DNA from: an uncultured Opitutia bacterium
Lineage (GTDB): Bacteria; Verrucomicrobiota; Verrucomicrobiia; Opitutales; Opitutaceae
Assembly (NCBI GenBank): GCA_903881475.1
Contig: CAIRTK010000064.1
Coordinates: 1 to 64,000, forward strand
Length of the DNA stretch: 64,000 nt
Direction: 5' to 3'
In this document: one piece after another, positions 1-7,324 of the stretch
Layout: each line of letters opens with the position of its first letter
Numbering within the stretch: position 1 is the stretch's first letter
Position numbers and translations under genes: made by a program
Notes under the pieces: generated by a model
Databases searched by the model: none
Told to the model about the DNA's origin: nothing
Seen by the model: the letters and a program-made list of their open reading frames with translations, nothing else

Positions 1-76
1 AAGGGGCGAAGGGGCGAAGGGGCGAAGGGGCGAAGGGGCGAAGGGGCGAAGGGGCGAAGGGGCGAAGGGGCGAAGG
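1..76. repeat. Tandem octamer repeat AAGGGGCG, cut by window edge
   Basis: Nine exact head-to-tail copies of AAGGGGCG fill positions 1-72, followed by a partial AAGG. The array probably continues upstream of the window. The copies have no spacers, so this is a simple microsatellite-like repeat and not a CRISPR array. It lies more than 100 bases beyond the stop codon of the TerC gene. Confidence 0.95.
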
Positions 77-188
77 CCGGAGTGAAGCGGGTGGGCCGTC
101 CCGTCCCGGCATGGGCTGGACGCAGCTGTCAATAGAAAATAAGCGCGAAGATCGGACGAATCAACTGAGGGCCCGGCTAGCTCCCGGC

Positions 189-1148
189 TCAGGGAATCTT
201 CTCCGCCCCCGGCTCCTTGATGAGGAGCGAAAGCAGGACTGACATCGTAAGCACGCTGCCGATGACCGCCAGGGAGATGGCCGTCGAAATGACGACCCAA
301 TGCACGATCAGCATCTTCACCCCGATGAAAACGAGGATGATGGCGAGGCCGACCCTGAGATAGCGGAAGAGCAGCATGACGCCGTTGAGGGCAAAGTAGA
401 GCGAGCGCAGCCCGAGGATCGCGAAGATATTCGACGTGAGCGCGATGAAGCCGTCCTTGGTGATGGCCAGCACGGCCGGCAGCGAATCGAGCGCGAAGAC
501 GAGGTCGGTCGTCTCGATGATGAGCAGCACGACGAACAGCGGGGTGGCCACGCGCCGGCCGCCCTCCCGCACGAAGAACGTGCCGGTGCCAGCCTGCGCC
601 GAGACCGGGAAGAAGCGGCGGAAAAGGCGCACCGCGAGGTTCCGGTCCGGGTTTAGCTCCTCCTCCGTCTTGGTGGGGAGGGCCATCTTCACGCCGGTGT
701 AGATGAGGAAGACACCGAACAGATAGAGCACCCAGTGGAAGCGCTGGATCACGCCCACGCCGACGAGGATGAACACGGCGCGCATCAGCACCGCCCCGAT
801 GATGCCCCAGAACAGCACGCGGTGCTGGTACCGGGCCTCGACCTTGAAAAAGGCGAACACCAGGATGAAGACGAAGACGTTGTCCACGCTCAGGCAGAGC
901 TCGACTAGGTAGGCGGCGAGAAATTCCTGCGCAGGCTCGGGGCCGCGCCAGGCGAGCAGGAGACCGTTGAAGCCGAGGGCGAGGACGAACCAGACCGCGC
1001 ACCACGCGAGCGCTTCTTTCATCGCCACGACATGCGAGTCGCGCTGCAGCACGCCTAGGTCCAGCGCCAGCATGGCGATGATGAAGGCAAAAAACGCCAC
1101 CCACGCCCACAGTGGCATGGCGGCGAGCAGGGCGAGGGGCGGCGTCAT
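189..1148 (-). CDS. TerC/Alx-family integral membrane protein
   Basis: A 319-residue polytopic inner-membrane protein of the TerC family, whose members (TerC, Alx) are linked to tellurite resistance, metal (Mn) homeostasis and alkaline stress. Family marks are acidic residues inside membrane segments: ELCLSVDNVFVF near residues 83-94 and IIETTDLVFALDSLPAV near 210-226, thought to form the metal pathway. Seven to nine hydrophobic stretches are visible and the length is normal for the family. The gene is divergent from the MscS gene, with a 140-base gap. I looked for a Mn or pH riboswitch upstream and found no convincing motif. The substrate cannot be read from sequence. Confidence 0.93.
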   Translation of the reverse strand: MTPPLALLAAMPLWAWVAFFAFIIAMLALDLGVLQRDSHVVAMKEALAWCAVWFVLALGFNGLLLAWRGPEPAQEFLAAYLVELCLSVDNVFVFILVFAFFKVEARYQHRVLFWGIIGAVLMRAVFILVGVGVIQRFHWVLYLFGVFLIYTGVKMALPTKTEEELNPDRNLAVRLFRRFFPVSAQAGTGTFFVREGGRRVATPLFVVLLIIETTDLVFALDSLPAVLAITKDGFIALTSNIFAILGLRSLYFALNGVMLLFRYLRVGLAIILVFIGVKMLIVHWVVISTAISLAVIGSVLTMSVLLSLLIKEPGAEKIP

Positions 1149-1288
1149 CTCCGCGCAGGATGGCGGGGCCGCCGCGCCGCGGGCAAGCGGGGAGTGACGC
1201 GGTGGAAAGACCCGCGAAATTTCCTCCGGCCCGCACGGACGGGAGGCTTTGACAACGTTTGCCGCGGCGTGTGGGTTCGCTGCCGGCC

Positions 1289-2605
1289 ATGAAACGATTA
1301 CTCCTCCTTTTTTCCTGCCTTCTCACCCTCGTGCTCGCGGGTCCGGCGGGCCGGGCCCAGTCACCGGCCCCGGCGCCGGCCGCGCAGGATGCGTCCAGAC
1401 AGGAGGCCGCCCGCGAGGCGGCGGATGAAGCCCAGACCGCCGTGCTGAAAACGGATGCCGCGGCCGTGACCGCCACGGCCGCGGGGGCGCCCGTCCGCTC
1501 GCCCGATTTTCTGGAGCACCTCGTGGATGAGATTCTCGGGCTCTTCAATGTCAGGAGCAGCGGCAACACGGCGACGCACTACGTCATCAGCATCCTGCTG
1601 CTCGTCGGCGCGCTGCTGCTGCGGCGCGTGGTGACGGGCATCATTTTCAAACGGCTCAAGAAACTCGCCGCGAAGACGGAGACGACCCTGGACGACAAGC
1701 TCTTTCCCGCCCTCGAGGCGCCGGTGGCCACGTTTGTCATGCTCGTGGGCATCTTTGCCGCCTTCAAGGTGCTCAAGCTTTCGGCCACCGCGGACCAGGC
1801 CGTCGGCTACGGCTCGACGGTCGCCTTTTCCCTCGTGCTGTTCTGGGGCCTGCTGCGGGCCTTCAACGCCGTGCTCGACCATGCGCACGAGATTGCGGTG
1901 CAGAAGCAGCTCGGGATCGCGGCCTTCATGCCGTGGATCAAGAAGTCGCTAGTCGTGATCTTCGTGGTCTTCGGCGTGCTGCTCACCGCCCAGAGCATGG
2001 GGGCCGACGTGAAGGCCTTCCTCGCCGGCCTCGGCATCGGCGGCCTGGCCTTCGCCCTGGCGGCGCAGGACACGATCGCGAATGTGTTCGGCTCGATCGT
2101 CGTGGCCATTGACCAGCCCTTCAAGCTGGGCGAGACGGTGAGGATCGGCGCCCAGACCGGCACGGTCGAGGACATCGGCCTGCGCTCCACGAAGCTCCGC
2201 CTCATCGACCGGTCGCTGGCGATCATCCCCAACAAGACCGTGGCCGCCGAGGCGATCGTCAACCTGTCGCGGTTCACGCAGCGCCGCGTCGAGCAGACCC
2301 TCGGGCTCACCTACGACACCACGCCGGAGCAGATGGAGGCGATCCTCGGCGATTTTCGCGAGCTCATCGGCCGGGAGCCGGAGGTCGATCCGGCCTCGGT
2401 CATCGTGACGTTCACCGCCCTTTCCTCCTCCTCGCTGGATATCTTCATCGTCTATGCGACCGTCAGCCCGGACGCGCCGGCCTCGCTGAAGCTCAAGGAG
2501 CGGCTGAATCTGGCGTTCATGCGGGCGGTGAACGCGCGGGGCCTCGCGTTCGCGTTCCCGACCCAGACCGTGCAGCTCATGGGTCCGGCGGCGAAAAGCG
2601 GCTAG
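1289..2605 (+). CDS. MscS-family mechanosensitive ion channel, exported N-terminus
   Basis: A 438-residue small-conductance mechanosensitive channel homologue. The N-terminus is a signal peptide (MKRLLLLFSCLLTLVLAG) followed by an Ala/Pro-rich periplasmic stretch of about 60 residues, then membrane helices. The pore helix and beta domain are recognisable: GLGIGGLAFALAAQDTIAN, then FGSIVVAIDQPFKLGETVRI, then the upper beta domain ending IIPNKTVAAEAIVNLSR. MscS channels open under membrane tension and release osmolytes on osmotic downshock. The ATG at 1289 is preferred over the in-frame TTG ten codons upstream because it directly starts the signal peptide. Confidence 0.92.
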   Translation: MKRLLLLFSCLLTLVLAGPAGRAQSPAPAPAAQDASRQEAAREAADEAQTAVLKTDAAAVTATAAGAPVRSPDFLEHLVDEILGLFNVRSSGNTATHYVISILLLVGALLLRRVVTGIIFKRLKKLAAKTETTLDDKLFPALEAPVATFVMLVGIFAAFKVLKLSATADQAVGYGSTVAFSLVLFWGLLRAFNAVLDHAHEIAVQKQLGIAAFMPWIKKSLVVIFVVFGVLLTAQSMGADVKAFLAGLGIGGLAFALAAQDTIANVFGSIVVAIDQPFKLGETVRIGAQTGTVEDIGLRSTKLRLIDRSLAIIPNKTVAAEAIVNLSRFTQRRVEQTLGLTYDTTPEQMEAILGDFRELIGREPEVDPASVIVTFTALSSSSLDIFIVYATVSPDAPASLKLKERLNLAFMRAVNARGLAFAFPTQTVQLMGPAAKSG

Positions 2606-2626
2606 GCGGGAGGCCGGATCCCCGGC

Positions 2627-3760
2627 TCAATCCAGCGTCTGCCGGTACCGCTTCACGCCAATCGTCATGGCCACGGCGAGGAAGAGCAGCAGCGGCCAGA
2701 GCTCGGGCGTGATTTCGGCGAGGCCGTTTCCCTTCAGCAGGATGCCGCGGACGATGCGCAGGAAATGGGTGTTGGGCAGGCACGAGCCCACGGCCTGCGC
2801 CCAGTCCGGCATGCCGCGGAACGGGAACATGAAGCCCGAGAGCAGGATCGACGGCAGGAAGAAGAAAAACGCCATCTGCACGGCCTGCAGCTGGTTCTTC
2901 GCGAGCGTCGAGAACGTGATGCCCACCGCCAGGTTGGCGCCGATGAAGAGCAGCGCGACGACGTAGAGCAGCAGGAGGCTCCCGACCATGGGCACGTTGA
3001 AGACAAAGCGCGCGGCGACGAGGATCAGGGTGACCTGGATGTAGCCCACGGCGATGTAGGGAAGGATCTTGCCGACGATCACCTCGAACGGCCGCACCGG
3101 CGTGGCCAGGAGATTTTCCATCGTGCCGCGCTCGCGTTCGCGGGTGATGGCGAGCGCGGTGATGATGACCATGGTCATCGTGAGCACGACGCCCATCAGG
3201 CCCGGCACGACGTTATACTGCGTGATGTTCTCCGGATTGTACTGCGCGTGGATCTCGAAGTCCACGGGCCCGGCCTTGCCCTGCAGCCGGGCGAGCGGTC
3301 CGGGCAGGTCGTGATTGAACACGCTGCCGGCGAGCGCATTCACGGCGGCGAGCGCGGGGCCGGTCGCCGCCGGATCGGTGGCGTCCGCCTCGATCAGCAC
3401 CGTCGGGCGCTCGCCGCGGAGCAGTTGATGGGAGAAATCCACGGGGATGTTGATGACGAACTGCACGTCGCCCAGCTGGAGCAGGCGCTGCGTCTCGGCC
3501 TCCGCCGCGGTTTCCCGCACAATGACGAAATAGTCGCTGGTGCGCATCGCCTGGATGAACGTGCGGGCGAACGGCCCCTGGTCGGCACAACGCAGCGCGG
3601 TCGGCAGGTGGCGCGGGTCGGAGTTGATGGCGAAGCCGAACATCATCAGCTGCAGCAGCGGGATGCCGACCATCATCGCGAAGGTCACGCGGTCGCGCTT
3701 CATCTGGATGAACTCCTTCAGCACCATCGCCCAGAGCCGGTGAAAGGTGAACCGCCTCAC
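2627..3760 (-). CDS. ABC-2 type transporter permease (YbhR/YhhJ-like)
   Basis: A 377-residue ABC-2 type permease. One N-terminal membrane helix (about residues 25-45) is followed by a large extracytoplasmic domain (about 46-175) and five to six C-terminal helices (about 180-375). The signature region TRERERGTMENLLATPVRP lies between the first two C-terminal helices. This YhhJ/YbhR layout is typical of drug or lipid efflux pumps that work with an HlyD-type adaptor. It is the last gene of the TetR-HlyD-ATPase-permease operon, 76 bases after the ATPase stop. The E. coli YbhGFSR pump has two permeases and only one is present here, so a homodimer is likely (inference). Confidence 0.93.
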   Translation of the reverse strand: MRRFTFHRLWAMVLKEFIQMKRDRVTFAMMVGIPLLQLMMFGFAINSDPRHLPTALRCADQGPFARTFIQAMRTSDYFVIVRETAAEAETQRLLQLGDVQFVINIPVDFSHQLLRGERPTVLIEADATDPAATGPALAAVNALAGSVFNHDLPGPLARLQGKAGPVDFEIHAQYNPENITQYNVVPGLMGVVLTMTMVIITALAITRERERGTMENLLATPVRPFEVIVGKILPYIAVGYIQVTLILVAARFVFNVPMVGSLLLLYVVALLFIGANLAVGITFSTLAKNQLQAVQMAFFFFLPSILLSGFMFPFRGMPDWAQAVGSCLPNTHFLRIVRGILLKGNGLAEITPELWPLLLFLAVAMTIGVKRYRQTLD

Positions 3761-3836
3761 GCGTCCCTCCTTTTTCCAGCCCGCCCCGGGGCAGGCAATA
3801 GGTCACAAATGGAACCTGGAGCTCGGGGCGGAAGGC

Positions 3837-4763
3837 TCATGCGAAATTGTCCTTGGCGCCGTCCATCAGGCTGATGAACACGTCCTCGAGGCTTGAGCGC
3901 GCCCGGGTCCATTCGTGTCGCGGGTCGCGGCAGGCGGCGATGGCGGCCTCGAGCTTGGCGGCATCGCGTCCGCTCACGTGCAGGGTGTTGCCGAAGGCCA
4001 CCACCTGCTCGACGCCCGGGCGCCCGCGCAGGGCCGCGGCCAACTCGAGCAACGCGGGGCCGGTCACGGTCCAGGTGCTCAGTTTGGCGGCGGCCAGCAC
4101 CTCGGCGAGCGTGCCGCGCGTGAGCAGGTTGCCGTAGGCCAGGTAGGCGAGCCGGTGGCAGCGCTCGGCCTCGTCCATGTAATGCGTGGTGATGAGCACG
4201 GTGAGCCCGTCGGCGGCGAGCTGGTGGATCTCATCCCAGAATTCCCGGCGGGCCTTCGGGTCGACCCCCGCCGTGGGCTCGTCGAGCAGCAGGAGCTTGG
4301 GCGAATGAATGAGGCAGGCGGCGAGCGCGAGGCGCTGCTTCCAGCCGCCGGAAAGCTGGCCCGCGAGCTGGCGGCTGCGATTCTGCAGGCCCAGCCGCAC
4401 GAGGCTGCGCTCCACCGCCGCGGCGCGGTCGGGCACGGCGTAGATGCGCGCGATGAAATCGAGGTTTTCCCGGATGCTGAGGTCCTCGTAGTAGCTGAAC
4501 CGCTGCGTCATGTAGCCGACCTGGCACTTGATCTCGGCCTGCTGCGTCAGGACGTCGTAACCCAGGCAGGTCCCGGTGCCGGCATCCGGCGTCAGCAGGC
4601 CGCAGAGCATGCGGATGAAGGTGGTCTTGCCGGAGCCGTTCGGCCCGAGGAAGCCGTAGATCTCGCCGCGCCGCACCGAGAGGTCGATGGCGTTGACCAC
4701 GGTCTTGTCGCCGAAGCGCTTGGTCACGCCCGTGACGTCGATGACGAGGTCGGTCGCGCTCAT
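3837..4763 (-). CDS. ABC transporter ATP-binding protein (YbhF-like)
   Basis: A 308-residue single-NBD ATPase that powers the neighbouring ABC-2 permease from the cytoplasmic side. Walker A GPNGSGKT is at residues 40-47, the signature LSGGW at 137-141, and Walker B LLLLDEPTAGVD has D161 and catalytic E162; the H-loop sits in LITTHYMDEAERC. All catalytic motifs are intact. The C-terminal 70 residues form the small extension common in CcmA/YbhF ATPases. The gene follows the HlyD gene after a 152-base gap that holds an inverted repeat (4806-4894), so this is the only loose joint in the operon. Confidence 0.95.
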   Translation of the reverse strand: MSATDLVIDVTGVTKRFGDKTVVNAIDLSVRRGEIYGFLGPNGSGKTTFIRMLCGLLTPDAGTGTCLGYDVLTQQAEIKCQVGYMTQRFSYYEDLSIRENLDFIARIYAVPDRAAAVERSLVRLGLQNRSRQLAGQLSGGWKQRLALAACLIHSPKLLLLDEPTAGVDPKARREFWDEIHQLAADGLTVLITTHYMDEAERCHRLAYLAYGNLLTRGTLAEVLAAAKLSTWTVTGPALLELAAALRGRPGVEQVVAFGNTLHVSGRDAAKLEAAIAACRDPRHEWTRARSSLEDVFISLMDGAKDNFA

Positions 4764-4805
4764 GGGGAATCAAGGAGGCTTTCCAGCCCGGTGTTTTCCG
4801 CGTTT

Positions 4806-4894
4806 GTCATTCTGGGCGTAGCGAAGAATCCGGCAAGATTCCGCCGCGGGCTTCGATGCCGATGAACTGGATTCTTCACTGCGTTCAGAATGAC
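4806..4894. repeat. Intergenic inverted repeat, GTCATTCTG...CAGAATGAC family
   Basis: Two 26-base arms (4806-4831 and 4869-4894) are inverted copies matching at 22 of 26 positions, with a 37-base loop. The arms follow a pattern known to me from intergenic regions of many unrelated bacterial genomes (GTCATTCTGAGCG-AGCGAAGAATC). It sits between the HlyD and ATPase genes of one operon, so transcripts would carry a long hairpin there. A related one-armed copy lies at 27305-27329. Confidence 0.85.
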
Positions 4895-4915
4895 CATCCG
4901 GGTCTGTGGCACTTC

Positions 4916-5881
4916 CTAGTTGGCGACGGTGACGTCCACCGGCTGGCCGGGATGAAGGTCGCGCGCGTCGCCGGCCGCGAACTCGGCCTCGACGAGGAAC
5001 ATGAGCTTGGACCGGTTCTCGCGGTTGTAGAGCACGGGCGGCGTGTATTCCGGCTGCGGCGAGAGGTAGCTGATGTGTGCCGTGAGCGGCGCGGCGCGCC
5101 CGGTGAGGCTGACCCGCAGGGTTTCGCCGGCCTTGAGCGCGGCAAAATCCGCCTCGGGCACGAAGAACCGCACCTTCACGTTTTCCGGCGGCAGCAGGAC
5201 CGCGACGGGATTGCCGGCGGCGACAAATTCCCCCGCGCGGTAGAGCGTGTCGAAGACGAGCCCGGCCTTGGGTGCGGCCTGGGTTTTCTGGTCCACGTTC
5301 CAGTCGGCGCGCGCCAGGGCGGCGGCGGCGGCGCTTACATCGGCGGCGGCGGCGGCGATGGCGTCCGCGCGGCCGCCGAGGCGGGCGGTGGCCAGCTGGC
5401 TGTCGAGATCCTCGACGGCGCGGACGCTCTCGTCGTAGGCGAGCCGGGCGCGGTCGAAATCGCTGACCGAAATGACCTGGGTCTTGAACAGGTTTTCCTG
5501 CCGCGTGAAGTCGAGGCGGGAAAGCTCCGCCGCGGCGCGGGCCTGGTCGCGCCGGGCCTCCAGCGCGGCGAGTTCGCTGGGCCGCGAGCCCTTCTTCAGG
5601 TCCTCGAGCCGGGCTTGGGTGGCGGCGAGCTGGTCGGCGGCCTGGTGCCGGGCGGCCAGCTCGGCGCTGCGTTCCAGCGTGAAGAGCACGGTGCCGGCCT
5701 GCACCCGGTCGCCCTTCTGCACCGCGAGGGTTTCCAGCTGCCCGGCGAGGGGTGAGGCGACGTATACAAAGTCACCCTCCAGATAGCCCTGCCAGCCGGC
5801 CGGGGCCGGGCGGGTGCAGCCCGCGATGGTCAGCAGGCTGGCGATCGCGATCAGGAGCCTAGCGGGAGAATAGTTTTTCAT
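4916..5881 (-). CDS. HlyD/YbhG-type membrane fusion lipoprotein
   Basis: A 321-residue periplasmic adaptor that would join the ABC pump to an outer-membrane exit duct. The N-terminus has a lipobox ending TIAGC with C22 as the lipidated cysteine. Next come the first half of the barrel-sandwich domain (VYVASPLAGQLETLAV and following, about 40-70), a long alanine-rich coiled-coil hairpin (about 75-185), and the second lipoyl half with a beta barrel ending LHPGQPVDVTVAN. The start overlaps the end of the tetR-type gene by 23 bases, showing co-transcription and likely translational coupling. No TolC-like gene is present in the window. Confidence 0.92.
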   Translation of the reverse strand: MKNYSPARLLIAIASLLTIAGCTRPAPAGWQGYLEGDFVYVASPLAGQLETLAVQKGDRVQAGTVLFTLERSAELAARHQAADQLAATQARLEDLKKGSRPSELAALEARRDQARAAAELSRLDFTRQENLFKTQVISVSDFDRARLAYDESVRAVEDLDSQLATARLGGRADAIAAAAADVSAAAAALARADWNVDQKTQAAPKAGLVFDTLYRAGEFVAAGNPVAVLLPPENVKVRFFVPEADFAALKAGETLRVSLTGRAAPLTAHISYLSPQPEYTPPVLYNRENRSKLMFLVEAEFAAGDARDLHPGQPVDVTVAN

Positions 5882-6503
5882 AGTCTTTGCGGCCGGCGGA
5901 GGTCAGCAGGCCGCCGGAAAAAAGGGCGAGGGCCTGTTCGAAGGTTTGCCTGGGCGTGAGATGGGTCGCGGCCAGGGTGTCGGGATGGGTGAGCCCCCGG
6001 ATCGCCTGCAGCCAGAACTGCGCGGCGAAGTCCGGGTCGAGGTCGGCGCGCACCGCGCCCTCGGCGATGCCGGCGCGGAAGAGCCGGCCGAAGACATACG
6101 GGATGTTCTTCTGGCGCAGCTCGTCGATCTTCCGGTGGATCCGGGGCGCATAGCGCTGGAGTTCGCGCAGCATGGCGGGGCTGGTCTGGGCGAGCCGCGG
6201 GGCGACCACATCGATGACCGCGCGCAGCTTCTGCACGAAGGAGAGGCCGGGATCGTTCAATACGGCCTCCATTTCCGCGCGGATGGTCCGGCCGATCCCG
6301 TCGATGATGGTGCCGATGATCGCATCCTTGCCCGGAAAGTGGAGGTAGAGCGTCTTCTTGCTCATGCCGAGCTCATGCGCGAGGTCGTCCATCGTCAGGG
6401 CATTGTAGCCGTAGGTGAAGAGGTGGCGGCCCGCGGTCGCAAGGATGCGCGCGGTGGCGGATTCTTCCGGCGGGGAAGCGAGCGTGGACAGGGTGGCCGG
6501 CAT
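5859..6503 (-). CDS. TetR-family transcriptional regulator (CecR-like context)
   Basis: A 214-residue TetR repressor. The N-terminal HTH is clear (LTMDDLAHELGMSKKTLYLHF, about residues 36-56), followed by an all-helical ligand domain of standard length. It is the first gene of the operon with the HlyD adaptor, ATPase and permease, the same order as E. coli cecR-ybhGFSR, so it very likely represses its own efflux operon. An inverted repeat 14 bases upstream of its start codon (6517-6544) is the obvious operator candidate. The ligand is unknown. Confidence 0.93.
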   Translation of the reverse strand: MPATLSTLASPPEESATARILATAGRHLFTYGYNALTMDDLAHELGMSKKTLYLHFPGKDAIIGTIIDGIGRTIRAEMEAVLNDPGLSFVQKLRAVIDVVAPRLAQTSPAMLRELQRYAPRIHRKIDELRQKNIPYVFGRLFRAGIAEGAVRADLDPDFAAQFWLQAIRGLTHPDTLAATHLTPRQTFEQALALFSGGLLTSAGRKDYEKLFSR

Positions 6504-6516
6504 GGTCGTAATCTCC

Positions 6517-6544
6517 GGAAACTACAAGGGTATTAAAAGTTTCC
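6517..6544. promoter_or_regulatory. Candidate TetR operator (GGAAACT-N14-AGTTTCC)
   Basis: A perfect 7-base inverted repeat, GGAAACT at 6517-6523 and AGTTTCC at 6538-6544, with an AT-rich 14-base centre, lies just upstream of the TetR gene start at 6503. A third GGAAAC half site follows near 6555. Size and location suit TetR autoregulation; binding is inferred. Confidence 0.45.
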
Positions 6545-6690
6545 ATGCGCAAGCCGGAAACGCCGGCCCGGCGGCGCGCATTTCACCGCCACGCTGGTCG
6601 GTGTGACGGGCCGCGTCATTTCGGCGTGGCGCTCCTGATCATGCGGGAGACGATGCTCTAAATTCGGGTAGGGCGCCGTTGCGGCGTCAC

Positions 6691-6717
6691 TTGACGCGGG
6701 TTTTGCCGTCTTATCAA
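6691..6717 (+). promoter_or_regulatory. Weak sigma70-like promoter candidate
   Basis: TTGACG at 6691-6696 and TATCAA at 6712-6717 lie 14 bases ahead of the ATG at 6731. The 15-base spacer is shorter than optimal, so this is tentative. Confidence 0.25.
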
Positions 6718-6730
6718 ATCCTGTTCCGTC

Positions 6731-7261
6731 ATGCGCCGTTTCCTCCGATCCGCCGGCCTGTCCCTCCTGTGCTGCCTCGCCTTGGGGCGCGAGGCGCGCG
6801 CGGCGAACGCCCTGGCGCCCACATCCCCGTTCCTGCCGCCGTCCGCGGTCGGGGCCGCCGCCACGGAAAACACCCCGCTGGAGCTGCGCGGGATCCTCGT
6901 CGACGAGGGGGGCTACCGCTTCAGCGTGTTTGACCCGGTGCGGCACACCGGCACGTGGGCGCGCCTCAACGAAACCGGGCATGATTTTGTCATCAAGGCC
7001 TACGACACCACGCGCGATTTGATCACTCTGGATTACCAGGGCCGCATCCTGACGGTGTCGCTGCGCACGGCCAAGGTCACGGCGGTGGCGCCGGCCGGAC
7101 CCGGGCCGACGGCCGGCGGGTCCGGGCTGAACGGGCCGGCGGTGCTGAACCCCACGCCGGCCGACGAGGTGGCGCGCTTCAACCGGGTGAAGGAGGAAAT
7201 CGCCCGCCGCCGCGCTTTGCGCGAGCAGGCCGCCAAGACGCCGCCGCCCGCACCAAAATAA
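6731..7261 (+). CDS. Exported protein of unknown function
   Basis: A 176-residue protein that I do not recognise. It has a Sec-type signal peptide (MRRFLRSAGLSLLCCLALG, cleavage probably after AREARA, residue 24). The mature part has a compact beta-rich stretch (ELRGILVDEGGYRFSVFDP to LITLDYQGRILTVSLRTAK, about residues 54-116), then a Pro/Gly-rich linker and a charged helix (ADEVARFNRVKEEIARRRAL). The middle loosely resembles small periplasmic domains of secretion pseudopilin-like accessory proteins, but this is not strong enough to name. It precedes the ABC exporter genes by 63 bases on the same strand and may be co-transcribed with them. Confidence 0.75.
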   Translation: MRRFLRSAGLSLLCCLALGREARAANALAPTSPFLPPSAVGAAATENTPLELRGILVDEGGYRFSVFDPVRHTGTWARLNETGHDFVIKAYDTTRDLITLDYQGRILTVSLRTAKVTAVAPAGPGPTAGGSGLNGPAVLNPTPADEVARFNRVKEEIARRRALREQAAKTPPPAPK

Positions 7262-7324
7262 GGCGGACCGCACAGTTGAAAAATTTCGTGTATTTGCGCC
7301 GGCCGGCCCTAGCGTGAGCGGCGT

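Noticed and set aside
1-76. CRISPR array
   Set aside because: Units of eight bases without spacers and no cas genes nearby.
1149-1288. Mn (yybP-ykoY) or pH riboswitch upstream of the TerC gene
   Set aside because: The region is short and I could not find the conserved loop sequences of that class on the minus strand.
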